Positions 11,801 through 22,394 of a DNA stretch of 64,000 bases are shown here, piece by piece. The DNA is from Orthonyx spaldingii (Eukaryota; Chordata; Aves; Passeriformes; Orthonychidae), in NCBI GenBank assembly GCA_013397795.1, contig VZTJ01002455.1, positions 402,337-466,336 on the forward strand, read 5' to 3'. The position numbers and the translations under genes were made by a program. Below the pieces are notes generated by a model. The model worked only from the letters and a program-made list of their open reading frames with translations. It was not told the origin of the DNA and did no database searches. Position 1 is the first letter of the stretch; each line of letters begins with the position of its first letter.

Positions 11801-14800
11801 GGATAGCCAAGACTGGAAGTGGGAAAACAGCTGCCTTCATCTGGCCGATGCTGATCCACATCATGGACCAGAAGGAGCTGGAGCCAGGGGATGGTCCCAT
11901 TGCAGTGATCGTCTGCCCAACCCGGGAGCTCTGCCAGCAGGTAGGTGTGGAGCATTCCTGTGTGTGCCAGCCACTCTGCTTGGAGAAGAAGGCAAAATTC
12001 TTGGCAAAAATTATCAGAGAACCTGAGGAAAGTATTTGAAAAAACCACTCTGTGCATGAGTAGCCTGGCTTCAGCTCACAGCTCTTTCCTACCCTTGTTT
12101 TCTTGAATGCTCATGACAAGTCTAAAGTTTTAAATTTTTGCACAGTGCTCCTATGTTAGTTTTAGGTATGAGGATGTTGTGGATGCATTGTGACAAGTTG
12201 TATGTGCAACAGGATAGAGCCTGCAGGTTAAATGATTGTTGGATGCCTAAATAGGTTTCTCAGGTTACTGGAAATTACCCACACGTGTCTAAGTATTCAT
12301 CCCTGAGGAGCTGGGAATAATTTCATTAAGTTAGCAGCTGAAAAGCGCATTTGAGGAGCCGTGCTGCATTTCCAGGGTGGGGGTGTTGTCTCAGAGCTGC
12401 CTGAGGTGAGCTGTGCTGTGTTTGTGTCACTCCCTCAGATCCACTCCGAGTGCAAGCGCTTTGGCAAGGCCTACAACCTGCGCTCCGTGGCCGTGTACGG
12501 AGGAGGGAGCATGTGGGAGCAGGCCAAGGCCCTGCAGGAGGGCGCAGAGATCGTGGTCTGCACACCAGTAAGTGCCACCAACTGCAGGGCTTTGCACTGT
12601 TGGGCTTGAAAAAACGTTGTAAGGATCTGTTGCTATGAGGTGAATATTGACACTTAATTCTAGACTGAAGCCTTGAGGTGTTTTCTAAGTCTCTGGTAAG
12701 TCAGGATAAAGAGCAGCTACGTGGTTGTATACATTAATGTGTTTTTAAATATGCTTTAAAAACTTGGAGTTTTCTTCTTACTAGGGTCGTTTGATTGATC
12801 ATGTGAAAAAGAAAGCTACAAACCTTCAGAGAGTCACTTACCTTGTGTTTGATGAAGCTGACAGGATGTTTGATATGGGCTTTGGTACGTACTGAACCAC
12901 AGTCACTGCTTTGGAAAGCAGTGGTGCCCAGTCCCAGCTTAGTGGGTCTGTAAAATTAAACACCGAGTGAGAAGCACTCATTCATTCTGTGGTTATGTGT
13001 TAAACAAAGCAATGAAACTGCATTTTGACTTAATTTTACTAAATAATGAGCGCACAGGGTTGATTAGAGCATTTCTTCTCCTTTGCAGAATATCAGGTCA
13101 GATCAATCGCGAGCCACGTACGTCCTGACAGACAGAGTGAGTAAACAGTGAGTGTGGAGCAGAGCTTGGATTTCCAGTTCTGGACACAGCCACACCAGGA
13201 GACTTGTGCCAAAGTCCACTGGTGTTGTTCTCAGTGTGGGCTGTTGGGAGGGAGCAGTTGTGCCGTGTGGGCATTCAGCTCATCTCTCTGTAATCCCTCC
13301 ACTGACTGCACTCAGAGCAAAGATGATCAGCTGAATTCATGTTCATGTGCCTTGAAATCCAGTGTTCTGAGCTGCCATGAGAGAAAGTTCACAGCAGTGC
13401 CCCGTATTATCAACATTTCAGATGCCATGAAATGTGTTTCCACTTTGGTATTCTGACAGTGGTTGGTAATTTCCATTAAAACCCAAAACACCTCAGCTTC
13501 AGCTCAGTGACACGCAGGAATCCAGGTCCTCCTTCCCAACATCTGTGCAGTGTTTTCAGAGTTCTGAAAGTTTCTGCTTGAAGGAGTTTGAACCCTGTTT
13601 CTCTTCCAGCCCTCTTGTTCAGTGCCACGTTCCGTAAGAAGATTGAGAAGCTGGCCCGGGACATTCTGATCGACCCAATCCGGGTCGTGCAAGGAGACAT
13701 TGGAGAGGTAACTCCATGACACTTGTGAGACACTCAGAGCAAGGAATTGTTCTGTTTCTGTTCCCTGAAATTTCAGTTAAACTGCAAAAATCATCATTTA
13801 TATTTAGTTTTAAATAATTTGTGCTTAGCAAAAATAGAAAGGTTTGTGGGTTTTTGTTTTTAGCTTATTGACCTTCTTTCTGCTAACAAATATTCCTGTA
13901 GTGGTGGGAGGTTTCATTAAGGAGTAAAACATTAATGCAGTGGTTTGGTTTTGTTGTTAGGCTGAATCAATGGATATATCTTTTAGCTTTGTCTCAAAAG
14001 CATAAACAAAGCCATTGCAACTTCTGCAAAGAAGGATTTGAAACTTAAAATCTCTTTCATCTGGTTTACATGGGAATGTTGATGCTGGACTTGCTTGACA
14101 GTGACAGCTGAACTGTCAGCAGGCTGGGATCCAGTAGGAAGCTGATGAAGTGAGCAGATGTAACTTGCTGGGAAGAAACTTTGCTAATAATGTATTGAAA
14201 CTATTGAGAAATTTCACATGATGCCTTCGGAACTTTCTTCTTTTAACCAGTTCTCTGTATTTTTTATTTTTTACATCAGGTCCCTTTATAACAAAAAAGT
14301 GGCTGCTTGAAGCCCCTTCTCCCTGGGAAAACTTTTCCTTAATTTTGCTTGAGAAAAGCACCAGCTTTCCCAGCTCAATCACAGGGCATCTATTCACTGA
14401 TCTAAACCATTACTGTGTAGTGGGAACATCATCCTTGAAATAACATTAAAATGTGTAAAACTTAAATCTTCCAGAGGAACTCGCAGGTAGTGCTGTGAGC
14501 CGTGCTGTGTTACCTGTGATGCAGAATTTGGGGAGTCTCTTTATTCCTCCCACCTCCTGACTCCGAGGACGTTTCTCCCCTCAGGCAAACGAAGATGTCA
14601 CTCAGATTGTGGAGATTTTCCCCTCTGGGCCCAGCAAGTGGAACTGGCTGACGCGGCGCCTCGTGGAGTTCACGTCCTCCGGGAGCGTTCTCCTCTTCGT
14701 CACCAAGAAAGCCAACGCAGAGGAACTGGCCAACAACCTCAAGCAGGAGGATCACAACCTGGGGCTGCTCCATGGGGACATGGACCAGAGCGAGAGGAAT

Positions 14801-17800
14801 AAAGTCATTTCGGAGTTTAAGAAAAAGGGGATCCCCATCCTGGTGGCTACTGACGTGGCAGGTACGTGGCTGTCTGGAGAGCAGCTCAGACAAGCTGTGG
14901 GTATCGGCAGAAGGGCAAACATGTTTCAGTGGAAGGCAGCCAGGTTGGCTTCTGCACCTGCAGGATGCTGTTCCAGGTGGTTTTCGGAACCATGGAACAT
15001 CCTGAGCTGGAAGGGACCCACTGAGGTCATGGAGCCCAACTCCTGGCCCTGCACAGGCACCCCCAGGAGTCACACCATGTGCTTGTGCAGTACATGGCAT
15101 TGGCAGGGGGGGTTATTTTCAGTCTCTTAATGATGCCTAAATCACAGTCTGACATATTTTTTAATATACAGAGAGAAGAGCAGCATCTTAAGGAAGTGGT
15201 TGCTGTTCATTCACCAGCTGCCATTCCTTTTGCCTGCTGGACCAGAGCAGGGTGATACCCTGGCACCAGAGGGATTGCTGTGAGTTAACTGGGGATAATG
15301 ACACTTCCCACCACGTTGCTGTTTCTTCCAGCTCGAGGGTTGGATATCCCTTCCATCAAGACTGTCATCAACTACGACGTGGCTCGGGACATCGACACCC
15401 ACACGCACCGGATCGGCCGCACCGGCCGCGCGGGCGAGAAGGGCGTGGCCTACACCCTGCTGACCCCCAAGGACAGCAACTTCGCTGGGGACCTCGTCAG
15501 AAACCTCGAGGGTGCCAACCAACACGTCTCCAAAGAGCTGCTGGATCTGGCAATGCAGGTGTGAACCGGCAAAGCTCCTTGAGATGAAGAAGTTTCACTC
15601 CAGATGCAGCGCGAAATCAGCCAGCTCGCGTTGCTGGCTCCATCATGTGTTAGCAGTGAGCTTTTGGGGATCTGTCCTGGTTTAAAGTTAGGTTTCCTAG
15701 TGTTTTTAATGCCTTTAAAAGAATCCATGAGGGTTTTGGAACGCAGTATGTGATCTATTTTGGGGCCAGGAACTGCCTAGGAGTTGAGGAGCTGTGATCT
15801 GCTGATGCCAGCAGAGCATTCCAGTGTCTCATTACAGTCAGATTTATGGCAGGCACCTGGGAGATGCAGCTTAGTTGAAAGCTAAACTAGAAAACAATTA
15901 CAGGGACATTCCCTCTGTGAAAGGGTTGTTGCTTGATCATTCCACCTGCTTGGCAGTGCTCCCTGGCAGGTTTGCTATATATAGGTGTGACACGTAGCTG
16001 CAGCAACTGTGCTTGTGCCACTGAACTCATCAGCTCTTTAATTTCGTGTCTTTTGCTGCCTGTGTAGCTGCAAGAGAGCCCAGGCTTTTTGGTAACTCCC
16101 AAATTCAGAGATGGATTAGCAGGCCTGTGGCTACATTAGCAAGCAGCTTGGACAGCAGCTGCCAAAAGTCAATACTTTTTGTGACATACACAGGCAGCAT
16201 TTTCAGAAGGGACAGAATGAGTGAGGCAGAGCTCCTCTGGCTGCCTTGAGAGGAGCACGTAGAAAATGTAGAAGCTGTGGAAACCAACTGACTTAGATTT
16301 GGAGAGACTGTAGGGCATAAATGGAGGTGCAGCCAGCTATTATTTAAACACCTGGAAAGAGAAGGTCTGGTTGGGCTGACATTGCCTGGCCACTGCTTGG
16401 TACAGAAAGTTTTGCTGGCAGACCCTCATTGCTCCTTAGCCAAGCACTGGGCTAAATCAGTGAAACCAAAGTATGAGCAAGAGCAGAGCTGCCAAGTGAT
16501 GGCATTGGAAATTGTGTTTATTCCTCGGTTTATTAGAATGCAAACCCCCAAAAGCTTAACATGGATGAGAGTTGAAGGCATAAAATTAGTTTTCATAGAA
16601 AGCATTTGTAACCCAAAGCATCAGACCCACAACTGTCTACAGCAGCTGTGTGGTTGAATGGAAAACAGTATTTATGTTTTTCTTTCTAAATGCTCAGCAT
16701 CCTTTTTTTCTGAGCCTCATTACATGCATTTATGAAGCTTTTTATTCCCTGTGTTGAGAAACATTTGTCCTTTCGTTGCAGAATCCGTGGTTCCGGAAAT
16801 CCCGATTTAAAGGAGGGAAAGGCAAGAAGCTGAACATTGGTGGTGGTGGCTTGGGGTACCGAGAACGCCCCGGGCTGGGCTCAGAAAATTCTGTAAGTAG
16901 AGGTGCTGAAGAGGTTGTTCACAGATTCTTGGAACTTTTTCACTTAGTATTGATTACTCTTTAATTTAAAAAATCTTGGTACTGGATTACAGTGTCTGCT
17001 CTTAAAGTTCTCATAGCTCAGCATCTTTCAGAGTTAGGATCAGACATCTCAAGTGAAAGTCTCCTCTGCTGTTCTCCTCTTGTCAAGAGCTGCTTTTTTT
17101 TAGAGCCAGAGTGATCCAGAATGTTTGGAGATTCCTCATAAAATAGACTGTTGCTGTAAAATAAATGCTAATAAATTACTTCAAAAGCCATTTCCAGGCT
17201 GATTCTTGCAGAAAAAAAATGGAGCAAACTGTTTCAGGGCTCTCCAGAAGTCTGTCATCCGTAGTGGATGTATTTCCTGAGTGCAGGGACAGCACAGATT
17301 TGGGGAGTGGTTGAACTGAGTGTGTCTGTGTGGGATAAACCTCTGCAGTTGCCCTTTGTGTTTTTGCACAGGACCGTGGAAACAACAACAGTGTGATGAG
17401 CAACTACGAGGCCTACAAGCCATCCACAGGGGCCATGGGGGACAGGCTGACAGCAATGAAAGCAGCTTTCCAGGTTGGTTCCATGCGTGGACTCCTTTTC
17501 TCCCCTGGAAGTGCAGCAGCCCTGTTATTCCCGGGAAGCTGAGCGTGGTGGTCGTGGCTGTGTCACTTGGAGCACACCCAGCATTGCAGTCACAAGTGGT
17601 GGAGTTAGGTGCAGGCTGGACTGAACATGTTTGCACGAGTTTGTCAGACTTTCCTTGTTTTCTGCTGCCTCTTTGCTCGTTTTCCTTTCTGGATTCTGCG
17701 CCTGATTCTGTTGAGGTTGCTTAGCAGCAATAGTGTAACTGCAATCAAAAGGGGAAACAGAAGCTCTTCCTCTTCAGTGTAAAAATTAACCCCACAAGGT

Positions 17801-19250
17801 GAGAATTCCCTTGTTGGTGTTCTGGCAGGAAGTGCCTGTTACTGTGTATCCATGAGCACAGCAGGAATGTCATTACTCCAGGACTGACTTTTTCTAGGAA
17901 CTCTGTTTCCCCAACATCCAGGGCGGGCTTGTGAACGCACAATGACTCCGTGGGGCAGCGCAGAGCCAAACCTGCTCTCTTTTGTCTCTCCCTTTCCTGC
18001 AGTCCCAGTACAAGAGTCACTTTGTTGCTGCAAGTTTAAATAACCAAAAGACTGGGAGCTCCGCTGCTGGTGCCAGCGGCTGGACCAGCGCCGGGAGCCT
18101 GAACTCCGTCCCGACGAGTTCGGCGCAGCAAAACTCCGCCAACCCCGACAGCCCCATCGCGGCCACTGCGGCGGCAAAGGGCGTCCCGGGCTTCGCCAGC
18201 AGCGGGAACCTGAGCAGCGTCCCCCCCTTCCCGAGCCCCCCAGCACCGGCCTTCAACAGCACCAACGCCAGCGCCAGCAGCCGGGAAGGCGGCGTTGGGG
18301 GCGTTGTCAGAGAACGGTTCAACGACAGCCGGAACACTCGGCACGGCGAGGCCCCGCGGCGTGGGGAGGGCGGGGGCCACGCAGGCGGCGGGGGCCATGC
18401 AGGGGGCGGTGGCCGTGTGGAAGGCGGTGGCCGCGGGGAGGGCGGTGGCCGCGGGGAGGGCGGTGGCCGTTTAGAGGGCGGTGGCCGTGGGGAGGGCGGT
18501 GGCCATGCAGGGGGCGGTGGCCGTGGGGAGGGCGGTGGCCGTGTGGAAGGCGGTGGCCGCGGGGAGGGCGGTGGCCGCTACAACGATGTCCAGCGCCATG
18601 GTGACGTCCAGCGCCACGGTGACGTCCAACGTTACAATGACATCCAACGTTACAATGACGGCCAACGCTACAACGATGGCCAACGCTACAACGACGTTCA
18701 GCGCTATAACGACGGCCAACGCTACAACGATGGCCAACGCTACAACGACGGCCAACGCTACAACGATGGCCAACGCTACAATGACGGCCAACGTTACAAC
18801 GACGGCCAACGTTACAACGACGGCCAACGCTACAATGACGGCCAACGCTACAATGACGGCCAACGCTACAACGATGGTCAACGCTACAACGATGGCCAAC
18901 GTTACAACGACGGCCAACGTTACAACGATGGCCAACGCTACAATGACGTCCAGCGCCACGGCGATGTCCAGCGCTACAACGATGCCCAGCGCCACAGCGA
19001 AGGCAGCGGCCGCCAAGGCGACCCTTCCCGGCATGGTGACATCCACCGCCACGGCGAGGGCCGGCACTTCACCGACTTCCCCGGCGGCGGCAACCGCAAC
19101 AACAGCGACAGCAGGAACAGCACCGAAGGGAGGAACAGCGAGAGCAGGACCGGAGAGAACAGGAAGGATGCCAACAGCCGAGACAACAAGACAGATGGCT
19201 TTGCTGTGCCAGAGCCCCCAAAGCGGAAGAAGAGCCGGTGGGACAGTTAA
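5831..19250 (+). CDS. DDX42: DDX42, ATP-dependent DEAD-box RNA helicase
   Basis: DDX42 (SF3b125 family) is a nuclear DEAD-box RNA helicase linked to the U2 snRNP and to RNA annealing. Coding exons: 5831-6051, 6651-6801, 7398-7459, 8480-8516, 9921-10070, 10274-10378, 10931-11050, 11764-11940, 12439-12567, 12785-12884, 13089-13136, 13610-13707, 14585-14861, 15332-15558, 16782-16892, 17372-17473, 18003-19250. They sum to 3363 nt, 1120 residues, against about 938 in human (recalled). Motif I AKTGSGKT is at 297-304, motif II DEAD at 407-410, motif III SAT at 438-440 and motif VI HRIGRTGR at 584-591, so the core is intact. The start MNWNKGGPGTKRGFGFGGF is the family N-terminus and the end PPKRKKSRWDS is its conserved tail. 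The extra length is mostly a tandem repeat at residues 828-1035. Intron 3 uses a GC donor. The gene is transcribed away from CCDC47 and converges on the PTH receptor gene. Confidence 0.97.
6355..6445 (+). mobile_element. CR1 LINE fragment
   Basis: In DDX42 intron 2, plus-strand sequence around GGCCTTCCAGTACCTGAAGG and CCTACAAGAAAGATGGAGAG matches the conserved internal block of avian CR1 elements, as I remember the consensus. It is truncated on both sides and noncoding. Boundaries are approximate. Confidence 0.7.
6802..7397 (+). other. DDX42: GC-AG intron 3 of DDX42
   Basis: The exon ends GAA GTG GAG at 6801 and the next base pair is GC, giving GAG|gcaaga; the intron closes at ctgttag (7391-7397). 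The join reads AEVE|DQAARDMKRLE, the expected DDX42 sequence, with no gain or loss of residues. No GT within a few bases keeps the frame and residues. Apart from the C at +2 the donor fits U1 well, the usual pattern for GC-AG introns. Confidence 0.85.
14985..15090 (-). mobile_element. CR1 LINE 3'-end fragment
   Basis: In DDX42 intron 14, GAGCTGGAAGGGACCCACTG followed by CCAACTCCTGGCCCTGCACA is the reverse complement of a CR1 3' region as commonly seen in birds. Truncated, with no coding capacity. Ends are approximate. Confidence 0.7.
18369..18992 (+). repeat. DDX42: 18-bp coding minisatellite in the last DDX42 exon
   Basis: Two adjoining tracts share an 18-nt (6-residue) period in the DDX42 frame. 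The first, 18369-18566, has 11 units of type GGGRGE/GGGRVE/GGGHAG, closed by GGGR (18567-18578). The second, 18579-18992, has 23 units of type YNDGQR, of which 15 are exactly YNDGQR and the rest YNDVQR, YNDIQR, YNDAQR or HGDVQR. Together they encode residues 828-1035, a low-complexity G/R/N/D/Q/Y-rich stretch in the disordered tail. Copies differ mainly at synonymous sites (GAC/GAT, CGC/CGT, AAC/AAT), which suggests that they are under purifying selection or are real, rather than an assembly artefact. Human DDX42 has only a short RHGDG-like region there, so this is a lineage-specific expansion. Confidence 0.95.
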
Positions 19251-20560
19251 AAGCTGGGGGTTCACAGCCTGGAATCTCTGCAGGTAGCGTTGTCTTTTTC
19301 CAGAGGATTTCTTGGGGTTTTTGGTAACTGGTTGTTGAGCAGCTGGGGCAGGAGGAGGAACCATGAGAGCCCCCGTCAAGTTCATCTGCGGACAGATTCA
19401 CCCGAACCAAATGCACACAACACTTAGCGAATGAAATCATTTTGGTAAAGCTCCCTGGGTTCTGCTTTGAAACATTCAGTGCTCGAGTGACTCTGCTGGA
19501 TTTAAACAGATCTTCTTGACAAAAAGAAGCTGTTCCACATCCTTGGAACATTAAGAAACTTGTCCATAGAAGTATAAATTAGTCTTTTCTTAACCAGCAT
19601 TCACATTTACAAACCAGTCCAGTCCACCTAGATATGCTCAGGACCTGCCTGTTAGACATGAATCTTGCAGCAGTTTGGTCAGTATAGTGAGTTCTTCCCC
19701 CATCTCCTTTTCACATATTCTCCCCAAGTAATTTGGCCTCCAGGTTGCCCCTTACCTCTCTCCCCATCAACTAAGGATCTGTCAATTTGCTTTGCTGAAG
19801 GTGGGGCAGAGCAAGTTGATTTTTCTTCCCTTTTTTCTTTTTTTTTCTTTTTTTTTCTTTTCTTTTCCTTTGTGTGTGTGTGGAGCTGTTCAAGGGATTC
19901 TTCTCCAGCCCAGCAAACCACAAATTCACTTGTAGTGTAGGTTGGACTCCCTGGCTTGTTTGTGGTCAGTACTTTAATTCTAATCCTATTGCCCAGATAT
20001 TTTTTTTTCCCTTTGAAGATCCTCCTGTTTCCTAATATCCCTCATTCTGGTGGAAGCCTGCATAGCAAACCTGTCTCTCTGCTGTGCCTATGCACCCTCT
20101 GTTCTGAGAGGGTTGAGTGCTTTCTTCAAATTAAAAGCAAAAAAGGGAAAACAATGTAGATACACCACAACAATCAGAGGCTGGAGCCACCCAGGAAGTG
20201 TGGCTGAAGGAAGAGGCTTCACTCAAAAATTCAGGGATCTGTTGCTCAGAAGCCCAAAAAAAAAACAATGAAAAGAAACAGCTCAAATCTGGCCCTGTAT
20301 TGGACATATGTAGTAAATCTGTAAAATCTTGCTTGCCCATTTTTAACTCGTTGTGTGTATTACCTGTTTTTTAACTTCTTTTTTGCCACAAGGTAGGGAA
20401 GAACTTTTCAGCTGGAACACGTCAGGACCCACCGCTGGCTCGTTTCCACTGGAAGAAGTACCAGAAGCTGTCAGGGTTTTGTGACATTGTGATGTTTTCT
20501 TTATCAGCTGTGCATTTACTTTCTGCTTGCTCTAGTAAATGTTTTATTACTGGTACAAAA
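19251..20560 (+). other. DDX42: DDX42 3' UTR (end uncertain)
   Basis: Sequence after the DDX42 stop with no convincing coding frame. A T-rich pyrimidine tract lies at about 19825-19872. I see no AATAAA downstream; weaker polyadenylation signals are ATTAAA at 20130-20135 and AGTAAA at 20534-20539, the latter followed by a T-rich stretch. The transcript most likely ends near 20160 or 20560. Confidence 0.5.
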
Positions 20561-21992
20561 ATATTCAGCATGTGCTTTTTATTGTCCACTTCCTTTGGCT
20601 GCCCTGGTGTGTGGATGGAGAACTGACTGTCTGGAGATTTGACTGTGTCTCTCTCACCAGAAGTTGTGGATTGGAGTTGATAAAAGACTTCCTGTGGTTT
20701 TTCTTAGTATCTTTCACCTCAGAATGTTTCACGAACCCTGTTTTAGCTTCAGGGCCTCCTGGGGAACAGATTTTCCTCTGCTTTGTAAGAGGAAAGGACA
20801 CAGCCCAGGACCTGTGACTGATCCCAGCTTTTCATGGGATCATGGGAAGAGAACTCAGCAACAGTCCCGAGATCTGACACCTGAACTGGCTTCAGTTGAG
20901 ACACCAAGTGATTATTTGGGCCCCCTCAGAAACCAGCTCTAATCTGCTGGTGTTTTTAAAGATAGTTTCCAGAATTCCCTCCCCACGGTCTGGGCAGGAA
21001 TCGTTGCCCTGGTTTGAGCTCTGCACGTTTGGTGTGAAGACAAAGGTGTTTCAGGGCAGACTGGCAGGGCTGTACAAGCTGTTTTGTTCCCCCTGTCACC
21101 CTGAAGGTTCATCACTCTGCGATTACAGAGTGGAGTTTCAAAACAAAATGTGAAACCAGCCCGAGTCTGAGCTGCCATCTGCTCCCTCCCTTCCCCGCTC
21201 GCTGGGAACCAGCTCCCTGTGAGGCGAATGCTGGGGGTTCTCCCCTTCTCTCTAACGCTTCCCTCTGCTCTTTGTAGGACTATTGAAATTCCTCACCCCT
21301 CTCCCAGCTACCAGGAGCCTCTTGGGAACAGAGTGAGTAAACACTGATCAGTGACAGGGAGCCACCAGTGTCAGCTTGCGGGGCTGTGCGAGGTCCGTGG
21401 GGGGGTTGGTTCCATCCCCAGGGAACAAGGGGAGCAGTGTGAGGTGTGAGCAGCATTCCAGCTGTCCTGAGGGGCTCTGGCCCTGCCGTGGCAGCTTCCA
21501 AAGCGACAAATTCCTTGCAGGAGATGATTTTAAAAGTGTGAATCCTGGAGCCCTTCCCTTCCCTGGCTCCTGGCTGTCTGCCCCTCCAGTTCCCTGTGAC
21601 TCCCTTGGCACCTTGGCTTTTCACTGGAAGATCTGGGAATGCACAGAATTATTTACCTGTTCCCTGTCCCTGTCTTTAGCATGAAACTGCTGCCTTGAGG
21701 AGCTGTGTAGGAAAAAGATGCTCCATGCTACCACCAACGCGTTGTTTAATTCATCTGCCCTATCCGCCAGCTCCTTGGGAATGCCTTTTCCCTCAGGTGA
21801 GGAGCTTTCCCAGGCAGTGCAGGCGCAGGGCCGTGGGCAGGGGGGTGCTGGATGGCCCAGGCAGGGCAGGGAGAGCAGACCTGGCTGGGAACGGGGCTGG
21901 AGTTTCAGCCTTTCCCCCACTGCTGCTCTCCAGCCCCCAGCTGCTGGCTCGGTAATGGAACACAAGGATGGAAACGAGCCAGACAGACTCTC
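20561..21992. other. Intergenic, between the 3' ends of DDX42 and PTH3R
   Basis: The two genes converge here. The open frames in this stretch (for example around 21280-21680 on both strands) match no family I know, lack splice continuity and are typical chance frames in GC-rich DNA. I see no repeat or RNA gene in it. Confidence 0.6.
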
Positions 21993-21998
21993 TTTATT
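21993..21998 (-). terminator. PTH3R: AATAAA polyadenylation signal of PTH3R
   Basis: TTTATT on the plus strand is AATAAA on the minus strand, about 400 nt after the receptor stop codon (22395-22397). It is the first canonical signal downstream and would give a short 3' UTR ending near 21975. Confidence 0.65.
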
Positions 21999-22394
21999 CA
22001 CTTCTTAGCCTGCAGTGAGGTGACAGGGCCACGACTGTTGGATAGGGGAGTCCGAGGCCGGATCGGGCTCATGGGGTGGGAGAAGTCACCTCCCACTGGT
22101 GGGGTAGGAGTGAGCACGGAGGTGTTTCCTGGTGAAGACTCCAGGCTTTGCATGCACAGACATCACATCAGTCACTTCACGTGGAGGAGAATGAGGTTTT
22201 ATGGCTTTTTTTGGGCCGGGGGACAGGAGGAGCGAGAGCAGCGGTCCCTGTGCACACCACGGAAAGGGAGCTGGGTTGTTCCAGCCGCTCTCCCAACCCC
22301 GGCTCTCCATCAAGCGTAGGCAGAGCCCGAAGCGTGAGGATCAGCACCTTCCCAGGCACTTCTGGATGCCCGGGTGGGAAACCCACCCCCCACT

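Noticed and set aside
18471..19385. A 304-codon antisense open frame and a 268-codon frame in +1 (18481-19287) across the DDX42 repeat
   Set aside because: The repeat unit is a multiple of 3 and has no stop in any of these frames, so all copies stay open together. The DDX42 frame is the one joined to conserved exons and ending in PPKRKKSRWDS.
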